Shown here piece by piece: positions 8,724 through 18,310 of a DNA stretch of 64,000 bases. Within the stretch, counting starts at the first letter, position 1, and every line of letters starts with the position of its first letter. The notes beneath the pieces were generated by a model. That model saw only the letters and a program-made list of their open reading frames with translations, was not told the DNA's origin and ran no database searches. Source of the stretch: Stenotrophomonas sp. ZAC14D1_NAIMI4_1 (GTDB lineage: Bacteria > Pseudomonadota > Gammaproteobacteria > Xanthomonadales > Xanthomonadaceae); assembly GCF_003086775.1 (NCBI RefSeq), contig NZ_CP026001.1, positions 2,506,407 through 2,570,406 on the forward strand, read 5' to 3'. The position numbers were made by a program, and so were the translations under genes.

Positions 8724-9863
8724 ATGGGTCTGGTACAGGCGGTCAAGGGTGCAGTGGGCGGTGTTCTGGCCGACCAGTGGAAGGACTTCTACACCGTGCC
8801 GACGGGCCTGCCGTCGACGGCGGCGCTGTTCGCGGCCGTGCCGAACGGCGCCAACGCCGGGCGCGGCTCCAACACCAGCGGCTCGTCCAACATCATCAGC
8901 AACGGCTCGAAGATCATCGTGCCCGAAGGCTACGGCCTGCTGCTGTTCCAGGACGGTGCCATCACCGCCTTCGTGGCCGAAGCCGGTGGTTACGAATGGC
9001 GCTCGGACGACCTCAATTCGCAGTCGATCTTCGCCGGCGACGGTCTGGTCAGCACCTTCATCAAGCAGAGCTGGGAACGCTTCAAGTTCGGTGGCCAGCC
9101 GGGCTCGCAGCAGGCCGCGTTCTTCGTCTCGCTGAAGGAACTGCCGGACAACCGCTTCGGCACCCAGTCTGAAATCTACTGGGACGATGGCTTCCTCAAC
9201 ACCCAGGTCGGCGCGGTCACCCGTGGCTCGTACACGCTGAAGATCGTCGACCCGATCCTGTTCGTGAAGAACTTCGTGCCGGCCAGCTACCTGCGTCCGG
9301 GCCAGGTGTTCGACTTCACCGACATGGACAATGCCGCCGCAACCCAGCTGTTCAATGAAGTGGTGGGTTCGCTGGCACCGGCGTTCAGCCTGTACACGAA
9401 CGACCCGGCCAAGGGCAACCGCATCACCAAGCTGCAGCAGGATTCGATCGGCTTCGCCCACAGCCTGTCGGCCGCGGTCGAGCAGGCCTACCAGTGGCAG
9501 TCCGACCGTGGCCTGGCCATCGTCAAGACCGCCATCGTTTCGATCGAGTACGACGCCAACACCCGTGAACTGCTGAAGACCGTGCAGCGCGCCGACGCGC
9601 TGTCCGGTTCGCGCGGCAATTCCAACCTGCAGGCCAGCGTCGCCCAGGGCATCCAGTCGGCCGGCGAGACCGGCGGCGCGGCAGGCCTCGTCGGTGTCGG
9701 CATGGCGTCGGGCATGTTCGGCGCGGGCAACCTGCAGCAGCCGGCGGCGCCGGCGGCCGATGATCCGGTGGCCAAGCTGAAGAAGGCCAAGGAAATGCTG
9801 GACCTGGGCTTGATCACGCAGGACGACTACGACGCGCTGAAGGCCAAGGCGCTGGGCCTGTAA
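8724..9863 (+). CDS. SPFH-domain protein with C-terminal SHOCT motif
   Basis: A 379-residue protein of the SPFH superfamily, the virion-core-protein-like branch. The N-terminal 300 residues hold an SPFH core (for example KIIVPEGYGLLLFQDG near 72-87 and the KTAIVSIEYDANTREL segment near 270-285). A Gly/Ala-rich linker with MASGMFGAGN follows. The final 30 residues (KLKKAKEMLDLGLITQDDYD) are a SHOCT motif. The start at 8724 has a purine-rich AGGGAG just upstream; earlier in-frame codons belong to the intergenic region. SPFH proteins form membrane-associated oligomers, and a zinc-ribbon membrane protein gene follows only 21 bp later, suggesting a functional pair. Confidence 0.88.
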   Translation: MGLVQAVKGAVGGVLADQWKDFYTVPTGLPSTAALFAAVPNGANAGRGSNTSGSSNIISNGSKIIVPEGYGLLLFQDGAITAFVAEAGGYEWRSDDLNSQSIFAGDGLVSTFIKQSWERFKFGGQPGSQQAAFFVSLKELPDNRFGTQSEIYWDDGFLNTQVGAVTRGSYTLKIVDPILFVKNFVPASYLRPGQVFDFTDMDNAAATQLFNEVVGSLAPAFSLYTNDPAKGNRITKLQQDSIGFAHSLSAAVEQAYQWQSDRGLAIVKTAIVSIEYDANTRELLKTVQRADALSGSRGNSNLQASVAQGIQSAGETGGAAGLVGVGMASGMFGAGNLQQPAAPAADDPVAKLKKAKEMLDLGLITQDDYDALKAKALGL

Positions 9864-9884
9864 GACGCAGGGCGCGCAGACACC

Positions 9885-11237
9885 ATGTCCGACCCCAGAA
9901 ACGGCCCTCCGCCGCTGCCCCAGTCCGATCCCGCTTCGCCCCCGCCCCTGCCGGCGGCGAAGCTGGACGGTCCGGGTTCGCCGCAGGACGTCCCGCCCCT
10001 GCCCGGCAGCTTCCCGCTGGATACCAGCACGCTGCCGCAGGCCATCCGTGATGACGTCGAGGCCCCCGATCCGCTGGCCATCGACACCTCCGCCAGCGAG
10101 CTGAAGGACGGCCTGAACCGCTGCCCGAAGTGCGGCGCCACCGACATCCGCCCCAAGCTTGGCACCGACATCCTGGTCTGCCTCTACTGCCGCCACGAGT
10201 GGCACGGTGCGCGGGTGGAGGAGGAATTCGGGCTGGGTGAAGCGCTGGACCAGCTGCAGGGCACCGTCATCGCCTCCGGCGCACGCAACATCGACGCCGA
10301 CACCTCTGCGTTGATGACCTTCAAGTGCAGCGGCTGCGGCGCCGAGGTCACCGTCAACACCGAGAGCACGATGACCGCACGCTGCCACTGGTGCCGCCAC
10401 GTGTTCGGCGTGAACGAGCAGATCAGCAACGGTGCCGTGCCCGATGCGGTGTTGCCCTTCCACATCAAGAAGGACGACGCCGTCGCGCGGATCCGCCAGT
10501 TCGTCGACAAGCGGCGGATGTTCGCGCTGAAGGCGTTCAAGGACCAGTTCACCCCGGAAAACGTAGTGGGCGTGTACCTGCCCTACATGATCGTGGACAG
10601 CAATGTCAGCGCGGCCGTGGCCGGCAAGGGCGAGATCAAGACCCGCGAATACACCCGCGGTACCGAGAAGAACAAGCAGACCTACTACGACGCGGACATC
10701 TACCAGGTCGAGCGCCAGGTCGATTTCACCGTCGACGACCTGCCGCTGGAATCCTCGGCCGAGCGCGGCAACCTCGACACGCAGACCAATACCAACAACA
10801 TCATCAACACCATCCTGCCGTTCGACACCAAGAACGCGGTCAAATGGAACGCGTCCTACCTGGCCGGCTTCACCTCGGAGAAGCGCAACCTGGATGTCGA
10901 GAAGCTGCGCCCGCGGCTGGAGGACCAGCTGCTGTCGATCGCCCGTGCCCAGGTCCAGGCCAGCGTGCGCCGCTACGACCGTGGCGTGCGCTGGGAACAG
11001 GAACAGCTGGACGTGCATGGCACCCGCTGGGTGTCGATGTACCTGCCGGTATGGCTGTACTCCTACCACCAGCCCGGCGCCAACGGCGGCATGCTGCACT
11101 ACATCGCGGTGAACGGCCGTACCGGCGAAACCATGGGCAGCGTGCCGGTGCAGCAGTGGAAGATGCTGCTGGCCGCCCTGGCCACCGGCACGGTCATCGA
11201 AGCCCTCGCAATTGCCTTCCTGGTGGCGACAACATGA
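9885..11237 (+). CDS. Double zinc-ribbon (TFIIB-type) membrane-anchored protein
   Basis: A 450-residue protein. The first 75 residues are Pro-rich and probably disordered. Two zinc ribbons follow: Cys80, Cys83, Cys99 and Cys102 (CPKC/CLYC), and Cys148, Cys151, Cys167 and Cys170 (CSGC/CHWC). The middle 250 residues form a conserved but unnamed domain with many charged segments, and the C-terminal residues (LLAALATGTVIEALAIAFLV) are a single membrane helix, so the protein is tail-anchored with the ribbons in the cytosol. The stop overlaps the start of the next small gene. This arrangement with SPFH-SHOCT recurs in databases as TFIIB-type zinc ribbon-containing protein; its role is unknown. Confidence 0.82.
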   Translation: MSDPRNGPPPLPQSDPASPPPLPAAKLDGPGSPQDVPPLPGSFPLDTSTLPQAIRDDVEAPDPLAIDTSASELKDGLNRCPKCGATDIRPKLGTDILVCLYCRHEWHGARVEEEFGLGEALDQLQGTVIASGARNIDADTSALMTFKCSGCGAEVTVNTESTMTARCHWCRHVFGVNEQISNGAVPDAVLPFHIKKDDAVARIRQFVDKRRMFALKAFKDQFTPENVVGVYLPYMIVDSNVSAAVAGKGEIKTREYTRGTEKNKQTYYDADIYQVERQVDFTVDDLPLESSAERGNLDTQTNTNNIINTILPFDTKNAVKWNASYLAGFTSEKRNLDVEKLRPRLEDQLLSIARAQVQASVRRYDRGVRWEQEQLDVHGTRWVSMYLPVWLYSYHQPGANGGMLHYIAVNGRTGETMGSVPVQQWKMLLAALATGTVIEALAIAFLVATT

Positions 11238-11494
11238 GTGACGACAGTGGTCTCTGGTTGCTGGCGGCCGGTCCGGCCGGTGCTACGGCGCTGTACTGGG
11301 CGCTGTACCGCTATTACCGCAACACCGACAAATCGCATTCGTTCGAACGCGAAACCGCTATCGACGCCAAGCCGGTCACCGGCTCGGACCGACGCGTGGA
11401 TTCGATCACCGGCACGCAGGAACGGCGCGTGCGCGGTGACAACGTCTACGAGTACCGCAAACGGGTGATGCGGGTGAAACCCGGCGGCAGTTGA
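11234..11494 (+). CDS. Small membrane protein coupled to the zinc-ribbon gene
   Basis: An 86-residue protein that begins inside the last codons of the zinc-ribbon gene (ATGA overlap). The N-terminus LWLLAAGPAGATALYWALY is one membrane span; the C-terminal 65 residues are hydrophilic and strongly charged (RRVDSITGTQERRVRG, then YRKRVMRVK). I do not recognise a family. The coupling implies that it is produced in step with the zinc-ribbon protein and may be its membrane partner. Confidence 0.72.
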   Translation: MSDDSGLWLLAAGPAGATALYWALYRYYRNTDKSHSFERETAIDAKPVTGSDRRVDSITGTQERRVRGDNVYEYRKRVMRVKPGGS

Positions 11495-11547
11495 GCCGGC
11501 ACCACGCTACCGTGACAAGCGACTGATCTAGACTGGCGGCCCTTGAT

Positions 11548-11574
11548 CTGCCTGCCGCTGACTGCGGCAGGCAG
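11548..11574 (+). promoter_or_regulatory. Perfect 11-bp hairpin in the leader of the hybrid kinase gene
   Basis: CTGCCTGCCGC (11548-11558) pairs perfectly with GCGGCAGGCAG (11564-11574) around a TGACT loop. No U-tract follows and it lies only 24 bp before the chosen GTG start, so it is more likely a 5'-UTR control or stabilising element than a terminator. It would bury the alternative GTG at 11574. Confidence 0.45.
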
Positions 11575-11597
11575 TGCACCGTCGCTCGAGATCGTCC

Positions 11598-14417
11598 GTG
11601 AACCAGCCTCCCGCTTCCCTGCCCCAAGCCGCCCATGCCACCGAGAGCGTGAACATGGCGCTGGCTGCAGGCGCCATCGTCGGCACCTGGTTTTGGGATG
11701 TTCCGCGCGACCAGTTGACCGTGGACGAAGCGCTGGCGCGTGCGTTCGGCCTCGACCCGGCGCTGGCCCAGCGCAAGCTGCAGCTGCACGACGTGCTGGG
11801 CGCGGTCCATCCTGATGACCTGCCCGGCCTGGTGGCCGCCATCGAGCACGCGGTGCACCACGGTGGCCGCTTCGCCCACCAGTACCGCACGCAGGGCCCC
11901 GATGGCCGATACCACTGGCTGGAAAGCATCGGCCGCGTCGATCTGGATGAGCACGGGCGGGCGAAAAGCTTTCCCGGCGTCCTGATCGATATCGATGAGC
12001 GCCTGCGGGTGCAGGCCGAGCGCGACCAGGCCCAGGCCCTGCTGCGTTCCTTCGTCGAGGCCGCGCCAGGCGTGATGTACGCCAAGGACCGCCAGGGCCG
12101 CCTGCTGATCGGCAACAGCGGCACCACCGAACTGATCGGGCGTACGCCCGCGGAGTATGTCGGGCGCACCGATGCCGAGCTGCTGGCCGATCCCGCGCAG
12201 GCCGCGGCGGTCATGGCGACCGATGAGCGCGTGATGGCCAGCGGTCGCACCGAGCAGGTTGAGGAAGAAGTCAGCTTTCCGGATGGGCGCCGCGCGTGGT
12301 GGCTGTCGACCAAGGCGCCGCTGCGCAACGGCGATGGCGAGATCATCGGCCTGGTCGGCACCTCGCTGGACATCACCGACCGCAAGTCCGCCGAAGCCGA
12401 CCGCCTCGACCTCGAGGAACGCTACCGCCTGGCGGCACAGGCCACCAACGATGCGGTCTGGGACTGGCGCATGGCAGACGGCCACGTGGTCTGGAACGAA
12501 GCGCTGTCCAGCCTGTTTGGGCACTCGATGGTGGAAACCAGCGCGCAGTGGTGGCTGGACCACATCCATCCCGAAGACCGCGATCGCATCGACCGCAACA
12601 TCCATGCCGTCATCGACGGCGATGGCACGACCTGGAACGGCGAGTACCGCTTCCGCCGCGCCGACGGCAGCTATGCCGCCGTGCTCGACCGTGGCGCAGT
12701 ACTGCGCGATGGCGATGGACGGCCGCTCCGGATGATCGGTGCCATGCTCGACCTGTCCGGGCGCAAGGCCGCCGAAGCCGCACTGGCCGAAGGCGAGGAA
12801 CGCCTGCGCCTGGCCACCGAAGCGGGCGAGCTCGGCCTGTGGGATCTCGACCTGGTGCAGAACATCCTGCTCTGGCCCGCGCGCACGAAGGCGATGTTCG
12901 GCATTTCCTCCGATGCGGAGGTGACCTTCGACGACTTCCGCGCAGGCCTGCATACGGATGACCGTGCCGAAACGCTGGCGGCGCTGGAGGCCTGCGCCGA
13001 TCCGCAGCGGCGCGCCAACTATGACGTGGAGTACCGCACGGTCGGCAAGGAAGATGGCATCGTGCGCTGGGTCGCGGCCAAGGGCCGGGGCATCTTCGAG
13101 GCCGGTCGCTGCGTACGCATGCTGGGCGTGGTCATTGACATCACCGCGCGCAAGGCCGCCGACGCGCGCCTGCGCGAGCTCAACGAGCAGCTCGAAGCGC
13201 GGGTGCGCGCCGAAGTGGCCGAGCGCATGCGGGTGGAGGACGCGCTGCGGCAGAGCCGCAAGATGGAAGCCGTCGGCCAGCTCAGTGGCGGCATCGCGCA
13301 CGATTTCAACAACATGCTGGCCACGGTGATCGGCCCGCTGGACCTGCTGGCCCTGCGCATCGGCGACAGCGATGCCCGCGCCGTGCGCTACATCGAGATG
13401 GCCCTGGATGGCGCCCAGCGCGCCGCCCAGCTGACCCAGCGGCTGCTGGCCTTCTCGCGGCAACAGCCGCTGCAACCGGTCGCCCTGGACGTGAACCATC
13501 TGGTGGCGGGCATGACCGACCTGCTGGTCCACTCGCTCGGCAACAGCGTCATTCTGGAAACCGTGCTGGGCGGCGGCCAGTGGTGGACGCACGCCGATGC
13601 CAGCCAGCTGGAGAACGTCATCCTCAACCTGGCCGTGAACGCACGTGATGCCATGCCGGGCGGCGGCCGCCTGCAGCTGCAGACCAGCAACTGCCAGATC
13701 GATCTGGCAGCCGTGGCCGATCACGGTGGCATTCCCACCGGCGACTATGTGCGCATCGCGGTGACCGACACCGGCAGCGGCATGCCGGCGGACGTGATGG
13801 CACGCGCGTTCGATCCGTTCTTCACCACCAAGCCCGTCGGCCAGGGTACGGGCCTGGGGCTGTCGCAGGTCTACGGCTTCGTGCAGCAGTCCAACGGCCA
13901 CGTCCGCCTGCAGTCCACGCCCGGCGCGGGCACCACAGTGGTCATCTACCTGCCGCGCCTGCTGGCCGAGGTGGACGCACTGCCACCGGCCGCGACCGTT
14001 GCAACCCCGTTGTCGGGCGGTGGCGCGGAGCAGATCCTGGTCGTGGACGATGACGCGGCGGTGCGCGCGTTCTCGGTCGATGCGCTGTCCGAACTGGGCT
14101 ATCAGGTGCTGTCGGCCGATGGCGCCGCCAGCGCCCTGCCCCTGCTGCAGGCCCATCCCAACATCGCCCTGCTGTTCACCGACGTGGTGATGCCCGGGGT
14201 CAACGGGCGGCAGCTGGCCGACCAGGCACTGGCGCGGCATCCGCACCTGAAGGTGCTGTTCGCCACCGGCAACAGCCGCAATGCGCTGGTCGACGATGGC
14301 GTGCTCGACGCGAACGTGCAGTTGATCGGCAAGCCCTTCACCATCGGCGAACTGGCCACGCGGGTGCGCGCGGTGCTGTCATCATCGGGCCATCCACCCT
14401 CACAGCAAGCAAGCTGA
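11598..14417 (+). CDS. Multi-PAS hybrid sensor histidine kinase
   Basis: A 939-residue cytosolic hybrid kinase without membrane spans. About four PAS/PAC domains occupy residues 15-530; repeated PAC-like ends (GLVGTSLDITDRKSAE, MIGAMLDLSGRKAAE, MLGVVIDITARKAAD) mark their borders. A coiled linker leads to the HisKA domain with GGIAHDFNN (phospho-acceptor His about 568). The ATPase domain shows NAVNARDAM-like N-box residues, DTGSGM and FDPFFTTK...GTGLGLS. A C-terminal receiver carries VVDDD and the acceptor Asp about 862 in LLFTDVVMPG. The GTG at 11598 is preferred because the GTG at 11574 lies inside a strong hairpin; an ATG exists at 11655. No cognate output regulator is adjacent. Confidence 0.9.
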   Translation: MNQPPASLPQAAHATESVNMALAAGAIVGTWFWDVPRDQLTVDEALARAFGLDPALAQRKLQLHDVLGAVHPDDLPGLVAAIEHAVHHGGRFAHQYRTQGPDGRYHWLESIGRVDLDEHGRAKSFPGVLIDIDERLRVQAERDQAQALLRSFVEAAPGVMYAKDRQGRLLIGNSGTTELIGRTPAEYVGRTDAELLADPAQAAAVMATDERVMASGRTEQVEEEVSFPDGRRAWWLSTKAPLRNGDGEIIGLVGTSLDITDRKSAEADRLDLEERYRLAAQATNDAVWDWRMADGHVVWNEALSSLFGHSMVETSAQWWLDHIHPEDRDRIDRNIHAVIDGDGTTWNGEYRFRRADGSYAAVLDRGAVLRDGDGRPLRMIGAMLDLSGRKAAEAALAEGEERLRLATEAGELGLWDLDLVQNILLWPARTKAMFGISSDAEVTFDDFRAGLHTDDRAETLAALEACADPQRRANYDVEYRTVGKEDGIVRWVAAKGRGIFEAGRCVRMLGVVIDITARKAADARLRELNEQLEARVRAEVAERMRVEDALRQSRKMEAVGQLSGGIAHDFNNMLATVIGPLDLLALRIGDSDARAVRYIEMALDGAQRAAQLTQRLLAFSRQQPLQPVALDVNHLVAGMTDLLVHSLGNSVILETVLGGGQWWTHADASQLENVILNLAVNARDAMPGGGRLQLQTSNCQIDLAAVADHGGIPTGDYVRIAVTDTGSGMPADVMARAFDPFFTTKPVGQGTGLGLSQVYGFVQQSNGHVRLQSTPGAGTTVVIYLPRLLAEVDALPPAATVATPLSGGGAEQILVVDDDAAVRAFSVDALSELGYQVLSADGAASALPLLQAHPNIALLFTDVVMPGVNGRQLADQALARHPHLKVLFATGNSRNALVDDGVLDANVQLIGKPFTIGELATRVRAVLSSSGHPPSQQAS

Positions 14418-14511
14418 ACGGGTAACAGGGCGGAGTTTCACCACCCGCCTACCGCAGCGCGGCCATGCTGACACGCAATCCCGTCAGCCGACTGCAGCCA
14501 GCGGAGTCACG

Positions 14512-15159
14512 ATGAATCCCCCTTCCAAGCTTCCGCTCACGCGGCGCGACATGCTCAAGCTCAGTGCGGGCTCGGCCACGACCATGGCCATGCCCGCCGC
14601 TGTCGCCGCCGCCGCCGAGCCCGATCGTTCCGCGGCACGTGCCCCGGTCACCTCGCAGGTAGCATTCAAGGTGAACGGTGCAAACCGCTCACTGCTGCTC
14701 GATACCCGCGTCACCCTGCTGGATGCGCTGCGTGAGCACCTGCAGCTGACGGGCACCAAGAAAGGCTGCGACCACGGGCAGTGCGGTGCCTGCACCGTGC
14801 TGGTGGACGGCCGCCGCATCAATGCATGCCTGACCCTGGCCGTGATGCATGAGGGCGCCAGCATCACCACCATCGAGGGCATGGGATCACCCGGCAACCT
14901 CAGCGACATGCAGGCCGCCTTCGTCAAGCATGATGGGTTCCAGTGCGGGTACTGCACGCCGGGCCAGATCTGCTCGGCCGTTGCGGTGCTGGACGAAATC
15001 GAGCGCGGTGTACCCAGCCACGTCACTGCACGCCTGGACGCGCCTGCGGCACTGACACCCGAAGAGATCCGCGAGCGGATGAGCGGCAATATCTGCCGCT
15101 GCGGCGCGTACTCCAACATCATCGACGCGATCCAGGATGCGGCAGGGAAGCGCTCATGA
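14512..15159 (+). CDS. paoA: Aldehyde oxidoreductase [2Fe-2S] subunit, PaoA/YagT type
   Basis: A 215-residue iron-sulfur subunit of a xanthine-oxidase-family periplasmic aldehyde oxidase. A twin-arginine signal is visible ([12 protein letters not shown], residues 8-19), which should export the folded heterotrimer. The first [2Fe-2S] site is the plant-ferredoxin type [15 protein letters not shown] with a fourth Cys in INACL; the second is QCGYCTPGQ with ICRCG near the C-terminus. The gene starts a four- or five-gene run in which each start overlaps the previous stop. By analogy with E. coli PaoABC the complex oxidises aldehydes (aromatic aldehydes preferred) to acids. Confidence 0.92.
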   Translation: MNPPSKLPLTRRDMLKLSAGSATTMAMPAAVAAAAEPDRSAARAPVTSQVAFKVNGANRSLLLDTRVTLLDALREHLQLTGTKKGCDHGQCGACTVLVDGRRINACLTLAVMHEGASITTIEGMGSPGNLSDMQAAFVKHDGFQCGYCTPGQICSAVAVLDEIERGVPSHVTARLDAPAALTPEEIRERMSGNICRCGAYSNIIDAIQDAAGKRS

Positions 15160-16112
15160 GGGCCTTCACCTATGAACGCCCCAGCAGCGCGGCCGACGCC
15201 ATTGCCGCCGCCACGCGCGCGCCGGGCGCACGCTTCATCGCCGGGGGCACCAACCTGCTGGACCTGATGAAGCTGGAAGTGGAAACGCCGACGCATCTGA
15301 TCGATGTGAACGGGCTGGGCATGGACGGCATCGAAGCGACGGCCGATGGCGGCCTCCGGGTCGGTGCACTCGTGCGCAATACCGACCTGGCCGCAGACGC
15401 ACGCGTCCGCCGCGATTACGCGTTGCTGACCCGGGCGCTGGTGTCAGGTGCCTCGGGGCAGCTGCGCAACAAGGCAACCACGGCAGGCAATCTGCTGCAA
15501 CGCACGCGCTGCCCGTACTTCTACGATACGGCCCAGGCCTGCAACAAGCGCCTGCCGGGCAGCGGCTGTGCCGCAGTGGAAGGCGCCAGCCGGCAACTGG
15601 CGATCATCGGTGGCAGCGCAGACTGCATCGCCACGCATCCCAGTGACATGGCCGTGGCGATGATGGCATTGGGCGCGTCGGTGGAAACACTGCGTGCCGA
15701 CGGCACCCGTCGGCGCATTGCGCTGGATGCGCTGTACCGCCCACCGGGAACAACCCCACACCTGGAGACGACGCTGCTGCGAGGCGAGCTGATCCAGGCG
15801 GTGATCCTGCCCCCCCCGGCAGGTGGCACCCATGTCTATCGGAAAGTGCGTGACCGCGCATCGTACGCGTTCGCGCTTGTTTCGGTTGCGGCCATCGTGC
15901 AGGCCGATGGCAGCGGACGCGTCGCGCTGGGCGGCGTGGCCTACAAGCCATGGCGCAGCGACGCCGCTGACGCCGCACTGCCGCAGGGAGCCTCGGCCGT
16001 CATGTCGTCGCTGTTGCTGGGTGCGGCACCGACCGGCCAGAACCACTTCAAGGCGGTACTGGCCGAACGCACGCTGGCATCCATCCTGCAGGACCTGAGG
16101 GCGCGCGCATGA
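15156..16112 (+). CDS. paoB: Aldehyde oxidoreductase FAD subunit, PaoB/YagS type
   Basis: A 318-residue FAD-binding subunit. The FAD contact [15 protein letters not shown] lies near residues 25-40. A Cys-rich insertion ([24 protein letters not shown], near 117-143) matches the extra [4Fe-4S] cluster known in E. coli PaoB, and GGSADC follows. The start overlaps the paoA stop by 4 bp. It passes electrons between the [2Fe-2S] centres and an external acceptor. Confidence 0.91.
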   Translation: MRAFTYERPSSAADAIAAATRAPGARFIAGGTNLLDLMKLEVETPTHLIDVNGLGMDGIEATADGGLRVGALVRNTDLAADARVRRDYALLTRALVSGASGQLRNKATTAGNLLQRTRCPYFYDTAQACNKRLPGSGCAAVEGASRQLAIIGGSADCIATHPSDMAVAMMALGASVETLRADGTRRRIALDALYRPPGTTPHLETTLLRGELIQAVILPPPAGGTHVYRKVRDRASYAFALVSVAAIVQADGSGRVALGGVAYKPWRSDAADAALPQGASAVMSSLLLGAAPTGQNHFKAVLAERTLASILQDLRARA

Positions 16113-18310
16113 AGTTCAATACGCCTGCTGGTACCAATCCCATCGATGCAAAGAAGATCGTCGGGCAACCGCACCCGCGCATCGACGGTCCATTGAAGGT
16201 GTCCGGAAAGGCGACCTACGCATACGAATGGCATGACGCACTGCCCGAGACACCGGCCTACGGCGTGGTGGTGGGTGCAGGAGTCGCCGCCGGAGCCGTC
16301 GCCTCACTGGACCTTGAGCCCGCCCGCCGCTCACCGGGCGTGCTGGCCATCGTCACTGCCGACAATGCCGGGCCGCTGCAGCGCGTGAAGCGCAACGCCG
16401 CGCCGCTGCTCGGTGGCCCGACGATCAGCCACTACCACCAGGCGCTGGCGGTGGTGGTTGCCGAGACTTTCGAGCAGGCACGCGCGGCGGCCGCCAAGGT
16501 CCGCGTGCGCTACGCACCGCGGCACGGTTCATTCGACCTGGCTGCGGCCCGCAAAGATGAGTCGTCATTGAAGACTCCCGAGCCCGATGCCCGGGTGGGC
16601 GACTTCGAAAAGGCGTTCCAGCAGGCCGACATCACCCTGGATGCGACGTATCACACCCCTGACCAGTCACACGCCATGATGGAGCCTCATGCAACGCTGG
16701 CGGCGTGGGACGGTGACCACCTGACCGTGTGGACGTCCAACCAGATGATCGACTGGGGCCGTACGGACCTGGCCAGGACCCTGGGCATCCCCAAGGACAA
16801 CGTCCGCCTGGTATCGCCTTACATCGGCGGAGGCTTTGGCGGAAAGCTGTTCCTGCGCTCCGATGCCCTGCTCGCAGCGCTCGCGGCACGCGCAGCGAAG
16901 CGCCCGGTCAAGGTGGCGCTGCAACGCCCGCTGGTCGCCAACAACACGACCCACCGCCCGGCCACCATCCAGCGCATCCGGCTGGGCGCATCCCCGAACG
17001 GAACGTTGACCGCCATCGGGCACGAATCGTGGTCAGGCAACCTGGCGGGGGGCTCGCCTGAGGAAGCCGTACAGCAGACCCGCTTCCTGTACGCCGGCGC
17101 GCACCGGCTGGCCGCCATGCGATTGGCCGCGCTGGACCTGCCCGAAGGCAACGCGATGCGCGCGCCCGGCGAGACGCCCGGGCTGATGGCCCTGGAAATC
17201 GCCATGGATGAGATGGCAGAAAAGGTCGGGCTGGATCCGATCGAGTTCCGCATCCGCAACGACACCCAGGTCGACCCCAGCGATCCGTCACGGCCATTTT
17301 CGCAGCGCCAGCTGGTGCAGTGCCTGCAATCCGGTGCCTCGCGCTTCGGCTGGGAGCGTCGCAACGCAGCCCCTGCAACCAGCCGCGATGGACGCTGGCT
17401 GGTCGGCATGGGGGTGGCGGCCGGCTTCCGCAACAACCTGGTGATGAAGTCCGGCGCGCGCGTGCGCCTGTCCACTGATGGCCGCGTGACCGTCGAGACC
17501 GACATGACCGATATCGGTACAGGCAGTTACACCATCATCGGCCAGACCGCCGCCGAAATGCTGGGCGTTCCCCTGGAGCAGGTCACGGTGAAGCTGGGCG
17601 ACTCGCGCTTTCCGGTTGCCGCCGGCTCTGGCGGCCAATGGGGTGCGAACAGTTCTACTGCCGGTGTCTACGCGGCCTGCATGGCACTGCGGACCAAGGT
17701 CGCCAACGCGCTGGAAATGGATCCGTCCGTGGCACGGTTCGAGGATGGCCATGTCATCGCTGGGCAACGACGGGCTGCCTTGACGGAGGCGACCCGCAGC
17801 GGCGAACTGGTTGCCGAGGACAGCATCGAATTTGACACCCTGCAGGAAAAATTCCAGCAATCCACCTTCGCTGCGCATTTCGTCGAGGTCGGCGTTGATG
17901 TCGCGACGGGCGAGACGCGCATCCGGCGGATGCTGGCCGTCTGCGCTGCGGGACGCATCCTGAATCCCACGACGGCACGCAGCCAGGTCATCGGCGCGAT
18001 GACGATGGGCATCGGCGCTGCGCTGTCGGAGGAACTGATCGTCGACCCGCGCCTGGGCTTCTTCGTCAACCATGACCTTGCAGGCTACGAAGTTCCCGTG
18101 CATGCCGATGTGCCGCATCAGGAGGTCGTGTTCCTCGACGAGGCAGATGCAGTGTCATCCCCGATGAAAGCCAAGGGCGTCGGCGAGCTGGGTCTGTGTG
18201 GTGTCAGTGCCGCCATCGCCAACGCCGTCTACAACGCAACCGGTGTAAGGGTCAGGAACTACCCACTGACGCTGGACAAGCTGCTCGCAGGCCTGCCGGA
18301 CCTCGCATGA
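16109..18310 (+). CDS. paoC: Aldehyde oxidoreductase molybdopterin subunit, PaoC/YagR type
   Basis: A 733-residue molybdenum-cofactor subunit of the xanthine oxidase family. [15 protein letters not shown] near 237-251 is the conserved Gly-rich Mo-pterin contact; [10 protein letters not shown] near residue 510 is another cofactor loop. Near the C-terminus [10 protein letters not shown] (about 690-699) carries the expected catalytic Glu. No signal peptide is present, as expected if it is exported with the Tat-bearing PaoA. Length and motifs match the E. coli protein, so it is probably an intact enzyme that binds the cytosine-dinucleotide form of the cofactor. Confidence 0.92.
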   Translation: MKFNTPAGTNPIDAKKIVGQPHPRIDGPLKVSGKATYAYEWHDALPETPAYGVVVGAGVAAGAVASLDLEPARRSPGVLAIVTADNAGPLQRVKRNAAPLLGGPTISHYHQALAVVVAETFEQARAAAAKVRVRYAPRHGSFDLAAARKDESSLKTPEPDARVGDFEKAFQQADITLDATYHTPDQSHAMMEPHATLAAWDGDHLTVWTSNQMIDWGRTDLARTLGIPKDNVRLVSPYIGGGFGGKLFLRSDALLAALAARAAKRPVKVALQRPLVANNTTHRPATIQRIRLGASPNGTLTAIGHESWSGNLAGGSPEEAVQQTRFLYAGAHRLAAMRLAALDLPEGNAMRAPGETPGLMALEIAMDEMAEKVGLDPIEFRIRNDTQVDPSDPSRPFSQRQLVQCLQSGASRFGWERRNAAPATSRDGRWLVGMGVAAGFRNNLVMKSGARVRLSTDGRVTVETDMTDIGTGSYTIIGQTAAEMLGVPLEQVTVKLGDSRFPVAAGSGGQWGANSSTAGVYAACMALRTKVANALEMDPSVARFEDGHVIAGQRRAALTEATRSGELVAEDSIEFDTLQEKFQQSTFAAHFVEVGVDVATGETRIRRMLAVCAAGRILNPTTARSQVIGAMTMGIGAALSEELIVDPRLGFFVNHDLAGYEVPVHADVPHQEVVFLDEADAVSSPMKAKGVGELGLCGVSAAIANAVYNATGVRVRNYPLTLDKLLAGLPDLA

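Noticed and set aside
8529..11099. Very long open frame on the minus strand opposite the SPFH and zinc-ribbon genes
   Set aside because: It mirrors genes with strong GC3 bias, has no family similarity and contains many rare residue runs. Shadow frames of this kind are expected at this GC content.
11406..14246. 946-codon antisense frame opposite the hybrid kinase
   Set aside because: The plus-strand kinase has all its motifs, while the antisense product is a low-complexity Gln/Arg/His-rich shadow.
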